Shown here in pieces: positions 23,973-31,316 of a stretch of 64,000 nt of DNA (position 1 is the first letter of the stretch; every line of letters starts with the position of its first letter). Source of the stretch: DAOPKN01 sp035391225. GTDB lineage: Bacteria > Thermotogota > Thermotogae > MWEM01. The DNA is taken from the NCBI GenBank assembly GCA_035391225.1, contig DAOPKN010000001.1:184736-248735 (forward strand), in the 5' to 3' direction. The notes beneath the pieces are model-generated. The model was not told the origin of the DNA, ran no database searches, and saw nothing but the letters and a program-made list of their open reading frames with translations. Position numbers and translations under genes: made by a program.

Positions 23973-23982
23973 TCCCGGCTTG
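23959..23982. terminator. bidirectional hairpin between vanZ-like gene and lemA
   Basis: A perfect ten-base stem, CAAGCCGGGA with TCCCGGCTTG, and a four-base loop. The vanZ-like stop codon lies in the loop and right arm. On the minus strand a T-rich TTTGCTTCTT follows, so it can end the lemA transcript; on the plus strand the T-run is poor. Confidence 0.7.
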
Positions 23983-23990
23983 TACGTTGG

Positions 23991-24557
23991 TTAAAAAGAA
24001 AGGTCTACTTTCGGGGCTTCTTTTTCCGTTTCCGGAATGTTGAAAAATTCGAAGGGTTCGAAATGGAACCAGCCCGCGATGATATTGGCGGGGAAAACCT
24101 CGATGGCAGTGTTGTACTTCATGGTGATATCGTTGTAGAACTGCCGCGAGTACGCGATCTTGTTTTCCGTGTTGGTCAATTCTTCCTGGAGCGACATGAC
24201 ATTTTGGTTTGCCTTGAGCTCGGGGTAGTTTTCGACCACGGCCAGCAAGCGTCCCAGGAAACCGGATACCTCGCCTTCTGCTTCCATTCTTTCTTTCTGG
24301 TTGGTGGCGCCCAACGCTCGCGAACGAGCCGCCATTACTTTCTCCAGCGTTTCACTTTCGAACTTCATGTAGCCCTTGACCGCGTTCACCAGGTTTGGGA
24401 TCAGGTCGGAACGGCGTTTCAGCTGAACATCGATCTGGCTCCAAGAGTTTTGGACCTGTTTTCGTTTTCGGACCAGCGAGTTGTACATGCCGATCAGCCA
24501 GAAAACGAAACCCACGACAATGACGATGATAAGAATTACCCAGACCAACTCTGTCAC
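23991..24557 (-). CDS. LemA family protein
   Basis: A 188-residue LemA protein: a short N-terminal membrane anchor (VWVILIIVIVVGFVFWLIGMYN), then a helical domain with NSLVRKRKQVQNSWSQIDVQLKRRSDLIPNLVNAVKGYMKFE, the family hallmark, and an ending with the typical YNTAIEVFPANIIAGWFHFEPFEFF. LemA proteins are common and their function is unsettled. The start is GTG with a weak ribosome site; an extended -10 promoter lies about 30 bases upstream. Confidence 0.9.
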   Translation of the reverse strand: MTELVWVILIIVIVVGFVFWLIGMYNSLVRKRKQVQNSWSQIDVQLKRRSDLIPNLVNAVKGYMKFESETLEKVMAARSRALGATNQKERMEAEGEVSGFLGRLLAVVENYPELKANQNVMSLQEELTNTENKIAYSRQFYNDITMKYNTAIEVFPANIIAGWFHFEPFEFFNIPETEKEAPKVDLSF

Positions 24558-24587
24558 CCCATTTCAAAAGGTTTTTTTCTCGTTCAT

Positions 24588-24596
24588 TATATCATA
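24588..24596 (-). promoter_or_regulatory. extended -10 promoter of lemA
   Basis: TGATATAAT on the minus strand (24596-24588), identical to the helicase promoter core, placed between the end of the Nif3-like gene and lemA. No -35 is evident. Confidence 0.65.
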
Positions 24597-24603
24597 CACT
24601 GGC

Positions 24604-25710
24604 TTACCTTCGTTGCGTGGTGACCGGCCAGTATTGAAAGATCGGGTCGTGGAACTCCGAAAAACGCTCCTGCCATTCGGGGAAAAAGGCGCGGAAAACC
24701 CGGGAGAACATTCCTTCCGAACCCGAATGCGAAATGTTCAAAATGGACAGGGACTGTTCCCGGGCCCATTGCAAATCGTGGTACCCCAGGTCCGAGGTGA
24801 TGTACAACTCGGTGTCTCGGGGAAGGCTGTGCAGGAAATCCTTGCCGGAACCCGTGCAAATCGCCAGGGAGGAAACCTCCCGCTTGGGGGGCAGCACCAT
24901 TTGCACGAACGGATCCCCGCAAAGTTTCCCCACGTGTTGCGCGATCTCTTCCACGGCGCGGGGTTGGGCAAGCACACCCACGCGCCCAACACCCCATGCC
25001 TCCCCCAGGCTCTTGTTGGGAAGGATATCGTACGCCACTTCCTCGTACGGGTGCACTTGCTTGACGATGGAGACCAGGTGATCTACCTGGTCTTCCGGAA
25101 GGATGCTTTCGATACGGAATTCCTCCACGTACGCGCGTTTTCCCTTTTCCCCGAGGTAGGGATTGGCCTGGTCCAAGGGTTTGAAGGAACCGATTCCCTG
25201 TACCGAAAACGTGCAATCGGAGTAATTTCCCCATTTTCCACCGCCGCCAAGCGCGATGGCCTCGAGAACCTGGTCTCGGTGCGACAGTGGGCCGAAAAAC
25301 TGGATTTTCACCCAGTTCCTTTTTCCCGTGATCTGAAGCGGACGAATCGCGGAAAGCCCCAGCTCCCGTGCCCAGTAATCGTTGAGTCCACCGGGAACGA
25401 TATCCATGGGTGTGTGCGTGGCGTACAGCGTGATTTGGTTCTCCATCGCCAGACGCAGCATTTCCCCCTTTCCCGTGGAAAAGTCCACGTGATGGATGCC
25501 GTCGAACAGCAGGGGATGGTGGGCTACCAGGAGCTGGCATCCCTGTCTTGCCGCATCCCGTACCACGGCGGGGGTGAAATCCAGGCAAAGGCCGATTTTG
25601 CCCACTTCCCCGGCAAACGGTCCGCATTGGATTCCGCTATGGTCGAAGGAAAGCTGCAGGTGTAGGGGGATTTTCTCCTCGATTTTCTGGATGGTTTCGG
25701 TGGCGTTCAT
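24604..25710 (-). CDS. Nif3-like dinuclear metal center protein
   Basis: A 368-residue member of the Nif3/YqfO family. Metal-binding signatures include LLVAHHPLLFDGIHHVD, THTPMDIVPGGLNDYWA near the middle of the first half, and the late DLGYHDLQWA. The length shows the long form with an inserted PII-like middle domain (near LDQANPYLGEKGKRAYVEEFRIESILPE). Related proteins are hexameric rings; a role in metal handling or as a GTP cyclohydrolase-like enzyme has been suggested but is not settled. The ATG follows AAAGGAGAGAGG. Confidence 0.88.
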   Translation of the reverse strand: MNATETIQKIEEKIPLHLQLSFDHSGIQCGPFAGEVGKIGLCLDFTPAVVRDAARQGCQLLVAHHPLLFDGIHHVDFSTGKGEMLRLAMENQITLYATHTPMDIVPGGLNDYWARELGLSAIRPLQITGKRNWVKIQFFGPLSHRDQVLEAIALGGGGKWGNYSDCTFSVQGIGSFKPLDQANPYLGEKGKRAYVEEFRIESILPEDQVDHLVSIVKQVHPYEEVAYDILPNKSLGEAWGVGRVGVLAQPRAVEEIAQHVGKLCGDPFVQMVLPPKREVSSLAICTGSGKDFLHSLPRDTELYITSDLGYHDLQWAREQSLSILNISHSGSEGMFSRVFRAFFPEWQERFSEFHDPIFQYWPVTTQRR

Positions 25711-25848
25711 TATCCTCTCTCTCCTTTCTGCAAGCCAAAACTTTTGAGGGGTGGCCGAAATGGACGGTGCCCCGCAGACCTTGCTGCCCTTATGCCGTGC
25801 AGCGAACCGGGAACAAGCCGTGCAAGGCCAATCTTGGATATTACCGGT
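25711..25848. other. structured intergenic region, candidate RNA
   Basis: A gap of 138 bases with several inverted repeats: GGTGCC (25766-25771) with GGCACC (25853-25858), GCCGTG (25794-25799) with CACGGC (25850-25855), and GAACCGG (25804-25810) with CCGGTTC (25844-25850). GCCGTGCA also occurs twice as a direct repeat. The pairings are partly exclusive. I could not match it to SRP RNA (no GGTCAG core), tRNA, T-box or other families I know. The Nif3-like gene's ribosome site lies at its left end. Confidence 0.35.
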
Positions 25849-26349
25849 TCACGGCACCCGAAGAAGGTGCGGATACAACAGCCGGTAGAAGAAACGGTAC
25901 AGCAGGATACGGTCCGCGTACTTGCTTTGTACGGTTTCCCCTTCTTCGAGCCACCGCGAGACGTTTCCTTGGCCCTGGTTGTAGGCTGTTAAGGCATGTT
26001 CCAGGTTTCCGTCGAATTGGTCCAAAAGGTAGCGGAAGTAGAAGCTACCCAGTTTCAAGTTGGCACTGGGATTTCGCCAGGAATTGGATACCGGGACCTT
26101 TTCCATGAGCCAGTTTGCCGTGGAAGGCAGAAGTTGCATCAATCCATAGGAGTTGGCATGGGACACGGCGTAGGGGTTGAAGTTGCTCTCCAGTTTGATC
26201 ATGGCCGCCAGGAGAAAGGGATCGAGGGAGTATTCCCGGGAATACTGGTTGATTTCCGGCACGTAATCGATGGGGAAGAAGCGGTAGGCTCCCAGTAGCC
26301 CGAAGAAGGAGCACACCAGCAGAATCCCCGAAAGGATGGCCAGCTTCAC
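25849..26349 (-). CDS. lytic transglycosylase, SLT family
   Basis: A 166-residue soluble-lytic-transglycosylase-like enzyme with an N-terminal signal anchor (LAILSGILLVCSFFGLLGAYRFF). The catalytic Glu is in IKLESNFNPYAVSHANSYGLMQLLPSTA, and ALTAYNQGQGNV is the other family motif. It should cleave peptidoglycan with formation of anhydro-muramic ends, outside the membrane. The GTG start (26349) overlaps the upstream TGA as GTGA, behind a GGGAGG site, so it is co-translated with the membrane protein upstream. Confidence 0.9.
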   Translation of the reverse strand: MKLAILSGILLVCSFFGLLGAYRFFPIDYVPEINQYSREYSLDPFLLAAMIKLESNFNPYAVSHANSYGLMQLLPSTANWLMEKVPVSNSWRNPSANLKLGSFYFRYLLDQFDGNLEHALTAYNQGQGNVSRWLEEGETVQSKYADRILLYRFFYRLLYPHLLRVP

Positions 26350-27782
26350 TTGTTCCTCCCCTGGTTGCCCGCCCTTTCGGAGAAATCGAGCAGCCGCGAA
26401 GCGATCTGGTATTCCTTCACAGCTTCCTCTTCGCGGTGCAACTGCTCCAGGAGCTGTGCGATCCGAATGTGGTAATCTACCTTTTCCGGGTGGCGGTTGG
26501 ACAACTTCCGGTAATGGGAAAGAGCCGCACTTTGCAGGTGGAGCAGGCTGAACACCCAGGCGCGCAACTTGCGCGAAAAGAGCCAGCAAAGCAGCAGCGA
26601 CGGAAGAGCGATCCACAACCACAGGGGAACTTGCTGCAGCGAAAAGGAAGAAACGCTTCCCTCCCCGAGTGTGGTCAGCGCATCGGGTTTTCCCTCCAAG
26701 CGCTGCAGGAAAAGGTTGAGGGAGTTTTGCAGCGTAGCCGGGGAGAGTTGGAGGGTGGAAAGGGAAGCGTAGCTGGAAGCGGGAAGCTGCTTTTCCACCA
26801 AGGCGTAATGCCGATCGGAAAAGTTCTTCAGGACATCTTCGACCTTTCTCTGCAACACTTCCTTGGGAAGATCGGTTGCCTGGTATTCACCCAGCAAGCT
26901 GGCAAGGGTGGGAAGCAACGCGCGGAACGCCTCGTCGCTGGAGGTGATGATGCGCCGGGAGAGAATGTCCAGGGAATCCTTGAGTCGGAAGTAGGCGTCC
27001 ACCTGCGTGGACCGTTTCAAAATCCACGGGTCCATCCGCGAAGCCCAGTTTTCCGTGTCAAGCCCTTGGGCAAAACGCATGCACACGTTCATCCATCGGC
27101 TGGAATCACGGAACTGCTGCTCGTCTCCAAATGCGAGGTAGGGGCGCACAAGGGTTTCAAAATTCCGCAGGAACCTTTCGCCACCAAAGCGGGAAATTTC
27201 GGTGTAGTCATCGTCTTGAAGGGCCTGGGGGTCTATTTCCAGCAACGTGATCAGTTCCTTGCCCAAGACGTTGATGGTTTCGTTGGTCACCGGAAGAAGG
27301 GTGGTGTAGTTGGGAAACCGGTACATGGGGAAGTAGGGGCGAAAGGAGTCCAGCGAAAAGGGGTCTGCATCCAAGAGCTTGGAGAAGTCCTCTGTCAAAA
27401 AATCCAGCAAGGGGACAAGGGGAAGGTAATCCTGGAAAGTTTGCGTGGCAGGTGCGTCTTGAACGGCTTGCAGGAATTGCGCGGGGGATTCGCGCAGCAC
27501 TCCCACGAAAAGGGGATCGGATAGCGAAAATTCCGCGGACAGCGCAATCTTCTTGTGAATGCGCCAGCCCAACTGTTCGGCGTGGGAAGAGGAGATGAGC
27601 AATTCGGGGTGAAATGCCAGCGAACGGGCGTATTCCCGCGAGGCTTCCTGCAACTTTTCGGGCTGTTTTTGCATGTTCACCAGTTCGGAATAGGTGTAAA
27701 ACAGTTCGGCAGCTGCCCCGATGTACGTGGGAGAAAGCAGCAACAAGAAGAGCAGCAAGACGTTCCATCCTCGGGGGGCCAT
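26346..27782 (-). CDS. membrane protein of unknown function with C-terminal TPR-like helices
   Basis: A 478-residue protein that I do not recognise. It has a signal peptide (VLLLFLLLLSPTYIGAAA), a long helical extracytoplasmic region of about 350 residues, one transmembrane segment (QQVPLWLWIALPSLLLCWLF) and a short cytoplasmic tail with a TPR-like pattern (KVDYHIRIAQLLEQLHREEEAVKEYQIASRLL). The ATG follows AAGGAGG. The close coupling to the lytic transglycosylase suggests a role in cell-wall remodelling, which is inference from context only. Confidence 0.7.
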   Translation of the reverse strand: MAPRGWNVLLLFLLLLSPTYIGAAAELFYTYSELVNMQKQPEKLQEASREYARSLAFHPELLISSSHAEQLGWRIHKKIALSAEFSLSDPLFVGVLRESPAQFLQAVQDAPATQTFQDYLPLVPLLDFLTEDFSKLLDADPFSLDSFRPYFPMYRFPNYTTLLPVTNETINVLGKELITLLEIDPQALQDDDYTEISRFGGERFLRNFETLVRPYLAFGDEQQFRDSSRWMNVCMRFAQGLDTENWASRMDPWILKRSTQVDAYFRLKDSLDILSRRIITSSDEAFRALLPTLASLLGEYQATDLPKEVLQRKVEDVLKNFSDRHYALVEKQLPASSYASLSTLQLSPATLQNSLNLFLQRLEGKPDALTTLGEGSVSSFSLQQVPLWLWIALPSLLLCWLFSRKLRAWVFSLLHLQSAALSHYRKLSNRHPEKVDYHIRIAQLLEQLHREEEAVKEYQIASRLLDFSERAGNQGRNK

Positions 27783-27804
27783 GTTTCCTCCTTCCGTCGC
27801 GGTT

Positions 27805-28698
27805 TCATCCAAGATCGTCGTCGAAGTACAAGTCGGTTTGCAGTATCCCCTTCTTCTCGGTCCAACGTTCTTTCACCCGAACGTACAACTCCAATTTGCA
27901 GGGTTGGTCGAAAAGGTACTGTATTCCCTTTTGGGCCGCAAGGCGGATTTTCCGGATCAGCTGCGCCTGCTTGCCAATCAGCATGCCTTTTTGGCTCTTG
28001 CGGTTCACGAAGATCTCCGCGCGTACCTGGATTTTTCCGTCCGGACCCGTGGAAAGGTGCTCCACGTGCACGGCCGTCTGGTAGGGAAGTTCCTGTTGCG
28101 TGAACCAGAACACTTTCTCGCGGATGATTTCCGCTACCAGGAAACGCGCGCTTTTGTCCACGAGCGTGTCGGGGTCGTATAGGAAGGGCCCGGAAGGAAT
28201 CTTTTCCAAGATGCCCTGGCGCAGCTCTTCCATGCCTTCGCCGGTGCGCGTGGAAGTGAGCAGCACCTGCGTGGGAGAGAAGCGTTCCATTGCTTGCTGC
28301 TTGCGCTGTTGCACCAAGCTGGGTTCCACGAGATCGATCTTGTTGAGCACGAGGAACAGCGGACCATGGTACCCGGAAACGTTGCGCGAGATGTAGTCCT
28401 CCGCCCCGGAGATCCCCCGTGCGGCATCCATCACCCACAAAACGAGGTCCACACCTTCCAGTGCACCCAGAGCTGCTTTCACCATGAAGCGGCCCATGGT
28501 GTCCAACGGCTTGTGCAGCCCCGGGGTATCGGAAAACACCACCTGGGTTTCCCCCTGGGTCCACACGCAGTTGACACGGTGCCACGTGGTTTGGGGCTTG
28601 TCCGAAACGATCAGAAGCTTCTGCCCCATTAGGGCGTTTACCAAGCTGGATTTGCCGACATTGGGCTTTCCGATGAAAGATACGACTCCAGAATGCAA
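27805..28698 (-). CDS. era: GTPase Era
   Basis: A 297-residue Era, the GTPase that binds 16S rRNA near its 3' end in 30S maturation. G1 GKPNVGKSSL, G3 DTPGL and G4 NKIDLV are present in the first 130 residues, and a KH RNA-binding domain follows with KGMLIGKQAQLIRKIRLAAQ. The TTG at 28698 has GGAGG five bases upstream and gives the expected short N-terminus (MHSGVVSFIGK). The gene lies 30 bases after the terminator of tRNA-Thr. Confidence 0.95.
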   Translation of the reverse strand: MHSGVVSFIGKPNVGKSSLVNALMGQKLLIVSDKPQTTWHRVNCVWTQGETQVVFSDTPGLHKPLDTMGRFMVKAALGALEGVDLVLWVMDAARGISGAEDYISRNVSGYHGPLFLVLNKIDLVEPSLVQQRKQQAMERFSPTQVLLTSTRTGEGMEELRQGILEKIPSGPFLYDPDTLVDKSARFLVAEIIREKVFWFTQQELPYQTAVHVEHLSTGPDGKIQVRAEIFVNRKSQKGMLIGKQAQLIRKIRLAAQKGIQYLFDQPCKLELYVRVKERWTEKKGILQTDLYFDDDLG

Positions 28699-28728
28699 AT
28701 GGGCCTCCCCGGGAAAAGTTGGCGAACG

Positions 28729-28751
28729 AAAAAACCCCCTAACCAGGGGGT
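28729..28751 (-). terminator. intrinsic terminator after tRNA-Thr
   Basis: On the minus strand ACCCCCT and AGGGGGT pair over a four-base GGTT loop, followed by TTTTT. It begins seven bases after the tRNA CCA end. Confidence 0.88.
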
Positions 28752-28758
28752 TCTCGAC

Positions 28759-28835
28759 TGGAGCAGGAGATGGGACTCGAACCCATGACCTCCGCCTTAC
28801 CAAGGCGGCGCTCTACCGGCTGAAGCTACTCCTGC
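28759..28835 (-). tRNA. tRNA-Thr (anticodon GGT), CCA encoded
   Basis: A full cloverleaf on the minus strand: acceptor GCAGGAG/CTCCTGC, D arm closing GCTT with GAGC, anticodon stem CCGCC/GGCGG with loop TTGGTAA (anticodon GGT, threonine), and T arm ATGGG-TTCGAGT-CCCAT. A discriminator T and then CCA follow the acceptor stem, so the 3' CCA is in the gene. It has its own promoter and terminator. Confidence 0.96.
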
Positions 28836-28853
28836 AACGCACGGCTGCGCGAT

Positions 28854-28882
28854 ATTCTACCACATTATCTTTTTTTCGTCAA
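28854..28882 (-). promoter_or_regulatory. sigma-70-type promoter of tRNA-Thr
   Basis: TTGACG (28882-28877) and TAGAAT (28859-28854) on the minus strand are 17 bases apart. The -35 overlaps the stop codon of comB. The predicted start is about 12 bases before the mature tRNA. Confidence 0.82.
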
Positions 28883-29619
28883 CCCGGAACCCAGTGGTTT
28901 GGGTTTTCCAGGGTCCGGATGGTGGGAACGCTGGAAAAAGCGTTGAAATGGTCCAAGATGAACGCCACATCTGTTTGCATGCCATCGCGTTGGAGCCGAC
29001 GGGCATGGTCGGTGTGTTGCAAGGTTTGCTTCCAGTTTTCCCCGCGCCAAAGGCTCTCTCCCAGCAAAAGGGAAGCGCTGAGCGTGTCGGAAAAAGGGGG
29101 CTGTAGCGCATCCCGGAGCGAATGGGCCAACAAACTGCACCCCGCGAAATCTTCCAGCGAAAACTCTCCCCCTGTCCCGGCGCAAAGGAACAGAAGTGTT
29201 TGCCACCCGGCCTGCAAGATTTTTTGCCGGCAGGCCTCCACGTTGAGCAAGGAGGCCGCAAGGAAAACGGGGGAGGACCCTTGGAAAGCCAGCAAGCACC
29301 GGGTTCCGTTGGAGGTGGTCATCACCACTTTGCGCGGCTGCAGCGCGAGCGAAAACATTTCCACGGGGGAATTCCCCGCATCGAAGCCTTCGGGGGGCTT
29401 GCCGTTTCGCTCCCCGCATAAAAAGCACGTGGGGTCTCGTCTCTTCGTTTCGCGCGCTACTTCCAGCGAATCGCTGGCGAAAATCTGCGCGGCACCTTTT
29501 TCCGAGAGCACCACCATGGTGCTCGTGGCACGGTACAGGTCAAACAAGAACGCCGCGTCGTAGCGCGTGGATGGAACAGGGATTCCCGGGAAAAAGAAGG
29601 GTACGATTTGAATGCGCAT
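28879..29619 (-). CDS. comB: 2-phosphosulfolactate phosphatase family protein (ComB-like)
   Basis: A 246-residue ComB-family protein. FDLYRATSTMV, GERNGKPPEGFDAGNSPVE, TTSNGTR and AGTGGEFSLEDFAGCSLLA are the family blocks, containing the acidic metal ligands. In methanogens ComB dephosphorylates 2-phosphosulfolactate on the way to coenzyme M; many bacteria have it without a coenzyme M pathway and the role there is uncertain. It is the last protein gene of the long minus-strand operon, 12 bases after the degenerate patatin gene. Confidence 0.85.
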   Translation of the reverse strand: MRIQIVPFFFPGIPVPSTRYDAAFLFDLYRATSTMVVLSEKGAAQIFASDSLEVARETKRRDPTCFLCGERNGKPPEGFDAGNSPVEMFSLALQPRKVVMTTSNGTRCLLAFQGSSPVFLAASLLNVEACRQKILQAGWQTLLFLCAGTGGEFSLEDFAGCSLLAHSLRDALQPPFSDTLSASLLLGESLWRGENWKQTLQHTDHARRLQRDGMQTDVAFILDHFNAFSSVPTIRTLENPNHWVPG

Positions 29620-29631
29620 TTTGCTGACTCC

Positions 29632-30456
29632 TCACAGGAACAGGTTCTGCTTTTTCCACTTGTGTACTTGCACGCTCGCCTGCACGAACCCTTGCTGGAA
29701 AAGGGAAATAAAGCGCGCATCTTCCGAAGAGGATGGCTCCCAAAGGTTGATCACGCGGTCGAAACCGCTGAGCGCCCTTCGCTTGAGTTCTTGGGTGCGC
29801 ATCTTGTCGCAGGAGAGCAAGATTTCAAAGGACGAAGCACTCCCCAAGAAATCTTTCTCCGAGGTACTGTCCAGGCATAGATGCAAGCTGATTTCCTTTT
29901 CCTCCGGAAAGCGTGGGCAAACTCCTTGGAAAGATTGCGTGCTCACGAACACCTTCTTCCCCTGCGTGCAGGGTTCGATGTAGGGCACGATGGCCAACGG
30001 CGCGCGCAGGTCGGAGGGTTTGTGGATCTGCCGCCACTGCATGGACTCGGAGTGGATGTCGAACACCGAGGCGAACACCGGTATGTCACCCGCTTTTTCC
30101 TCCAGGAAAGAGAACTGGTCGGAAAGGTAGGCGAAAAACTGTTGGCTGTTCACGAAAATCCGTTTCCCGGTGGAAGAGGAAGCCCGAACCAGCGTGGCAA
30201 AATCCGCCAGGAAACGGGTTCCCTTCTCCATGAAATTTTGCGGGCGCGAGAAAATGCTGACGTCCAAGAAGCCCAGGAAGGTGGAAAAATGCTCCGAAAA
30301 AAAGCGGGAAGCGGCATCCAAACCCTGGAAACCCAAGAATGTACCCACCAGGGTTCCCACCCCGGTGGTGGCAATCCGGAGGGGTTTTCCCAGGTTTTCG
30401 AACAAGGCGCGCGCAGCGCCCAACTGCCGTATGGCCGACAACGAATTTCCGTTCAA
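29632..30456 (-). CDS. degenerate patatin-like protein (predicted inactive)
   Basis: A 274-residue protein that aligns end to end with the patatin encoded just upstream but lacks its active site. The oxyanion GAGGARG becomes NGNSLSA, the nucleophile elbow GSSMG becomes TTGVG (Ser replaced by Gly), and the catalytic VDGG becomes VSTQ in KVFVSTQSF. The order of secondary structure is kept. It probably has a non-catalytic role, for instance as a partner of the active paralogue. The TTG start (30456) overlaps the upstream TGA but lacks a ribosome site and would remove the first beta strand; an ATT at 30483 with AAAGGAG eight bases upstream may be the real start. Confidence 0.75.
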   Translation of the reverse strand: MNGNSLSAIRQLGAARALFENLGKPLRIATTGVGTLVGTFLGFQGLDAASRFFSEHFSTFLGFLDVSIFSRPQNFMEKGTRFLADFATLVRASSSTGKRIFVNSQQFFAYLSDQFSFLEEKAGDIPVFASVFDIHSESMQWRQIHKPSDLRAPLAIVPYIEPCTQGKKVFVSTQSFQGVCPRFPEEKEISLHLCLDSTSEKDFLGSASSFEILLSCDKMRTQELKRRALSGFDRVINLWEPSSSEDARFISLFQQGFVQASVQVHKWKKQNLFL

Positions 30457-31316
30457 GTAGAGGGTGTATGGTCGGTTACGAATCGTTCCAACTCCTTTGC
30501 GTAGTACGTTTCGAAATGGGTTCGTGCTTTTTGCAGGATCTCGATGGATTGGTCAAAGCGGTACCAGGGTAAGGAAAGGGAATCGAAAAAAATGCGAAAC
30601 GATGCCCCACCCAGGTCGGATTCCAGGATCCTTTTTTCCTTGATCGCGTTGAGGTAGGAAATGATTTCCAACGAACTGGCAAATTCTTGCTGCACGGGGC
30701 GGTCCCCCACGTCCACGCCGATCACACGATCCGCTCCCAGCTGGTAGGCTTCGAACACGGGAACCACGCGTAGCACACCGCCATCCACGAATTGCGTCCC
30801 CCCCAGTCGCACGGGGGGAAAGGCACCGGGCACCGTGGAGGAGGCACACACTGCATCCACGAGGAAACCCGAATCGATGAACTCGGTAACCCCCTTTTCC
30901 AAGTCCGTTGCCACCACCCCGAACGGCACCTTGGTATCGGAAAAACGTGCCTTCCCAAAGACTTCCGTCAACATGCTGTAGAGCGTGTCCGCTTCGAGCG
31001 AGGAAGTGCGCGTGAGGGTTTTCAGCGCCATGTCCAGTTGATCAGACCAGGAGCCCTTTCCCTCGAGCCGTTTGACCAGGGTTTGGATTTGCGGGGAGAG
31101 CTTCCGCACGAAATGGTGGATCATCTTCTCCACCACGCGGGTGTTCATGGTCAAGGCATACGCAGCTCCAATCACCGAGCCCATGCTCGAACCGGTGATC
31201 ACCGAGGGGGTTCTGTCGAGCTCCTGGAGTTTCTGCAACACGATGAGATGGGCGAACCCCCGGGCACCTCCTGCGCCCAGCGCCAAGCCAATCTTCGAAT
31301 CAGTCGACGAGCTCAA
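30453..31316 (-). CDS. patatin-like phospholipase
   Basis: A 287-residue patatin (RssA/YlbK-like) with an intact catalytic dyad. GAGGARGFAH forms the oxyanion hole, GSSMG (Ser about residue 44) the nucleophile elbow, and FVDGGVLR holds the Asp. It should hydrolyse acyl ester bonds of lipids. The start is TTG, overlapping the end of rnr by 17 bases, with GGAG nine bases upstream. A degenerate paralogue follows directly. Confidence 0.88.
   Translation of the reverse strand: MSSSTDSKIGLALGAGGARGFAHLIVLQKLQELDRTPSVITGSSMGSVIGAAYALTMNTRVVEKMIHHFVRKLSPQIQTLVKRLEGKGSWSDQLDMALKTLTRTSSLEADTLYSMLTEVFGKARFSDTKVPFGVVATDLEKGVTEFIDSGFLVDAVCASSTVPGAFPPVRLGGTQFVDGGVLRVVPVFEAYQLGADRVIGVDVGDRPVQQEFASSLEIISYLNAIKEKRILESDLGGASFRIFFDSLSLPWYRFDQSIEILQKARTHFETYYAKELERFVTDHTPST

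Noticed and set aside
25711..25860. Signal recognition particle RNA or a tRNA
   Set aside because: Hairpin-rich and of suitable length, but the conserved GGTCAG core and GNRA loop of SRP RNA are missing, and no seven-base anticodon loop with matching acceptor stem can be drawn.
29632..30456. Pseudogene status for the degenerate patatin gene
   Set aside because: The frame is intact over its full length, the fold pattern is kept, and it is embedded in a tight operon; an inactive but maintained protein is more likely.
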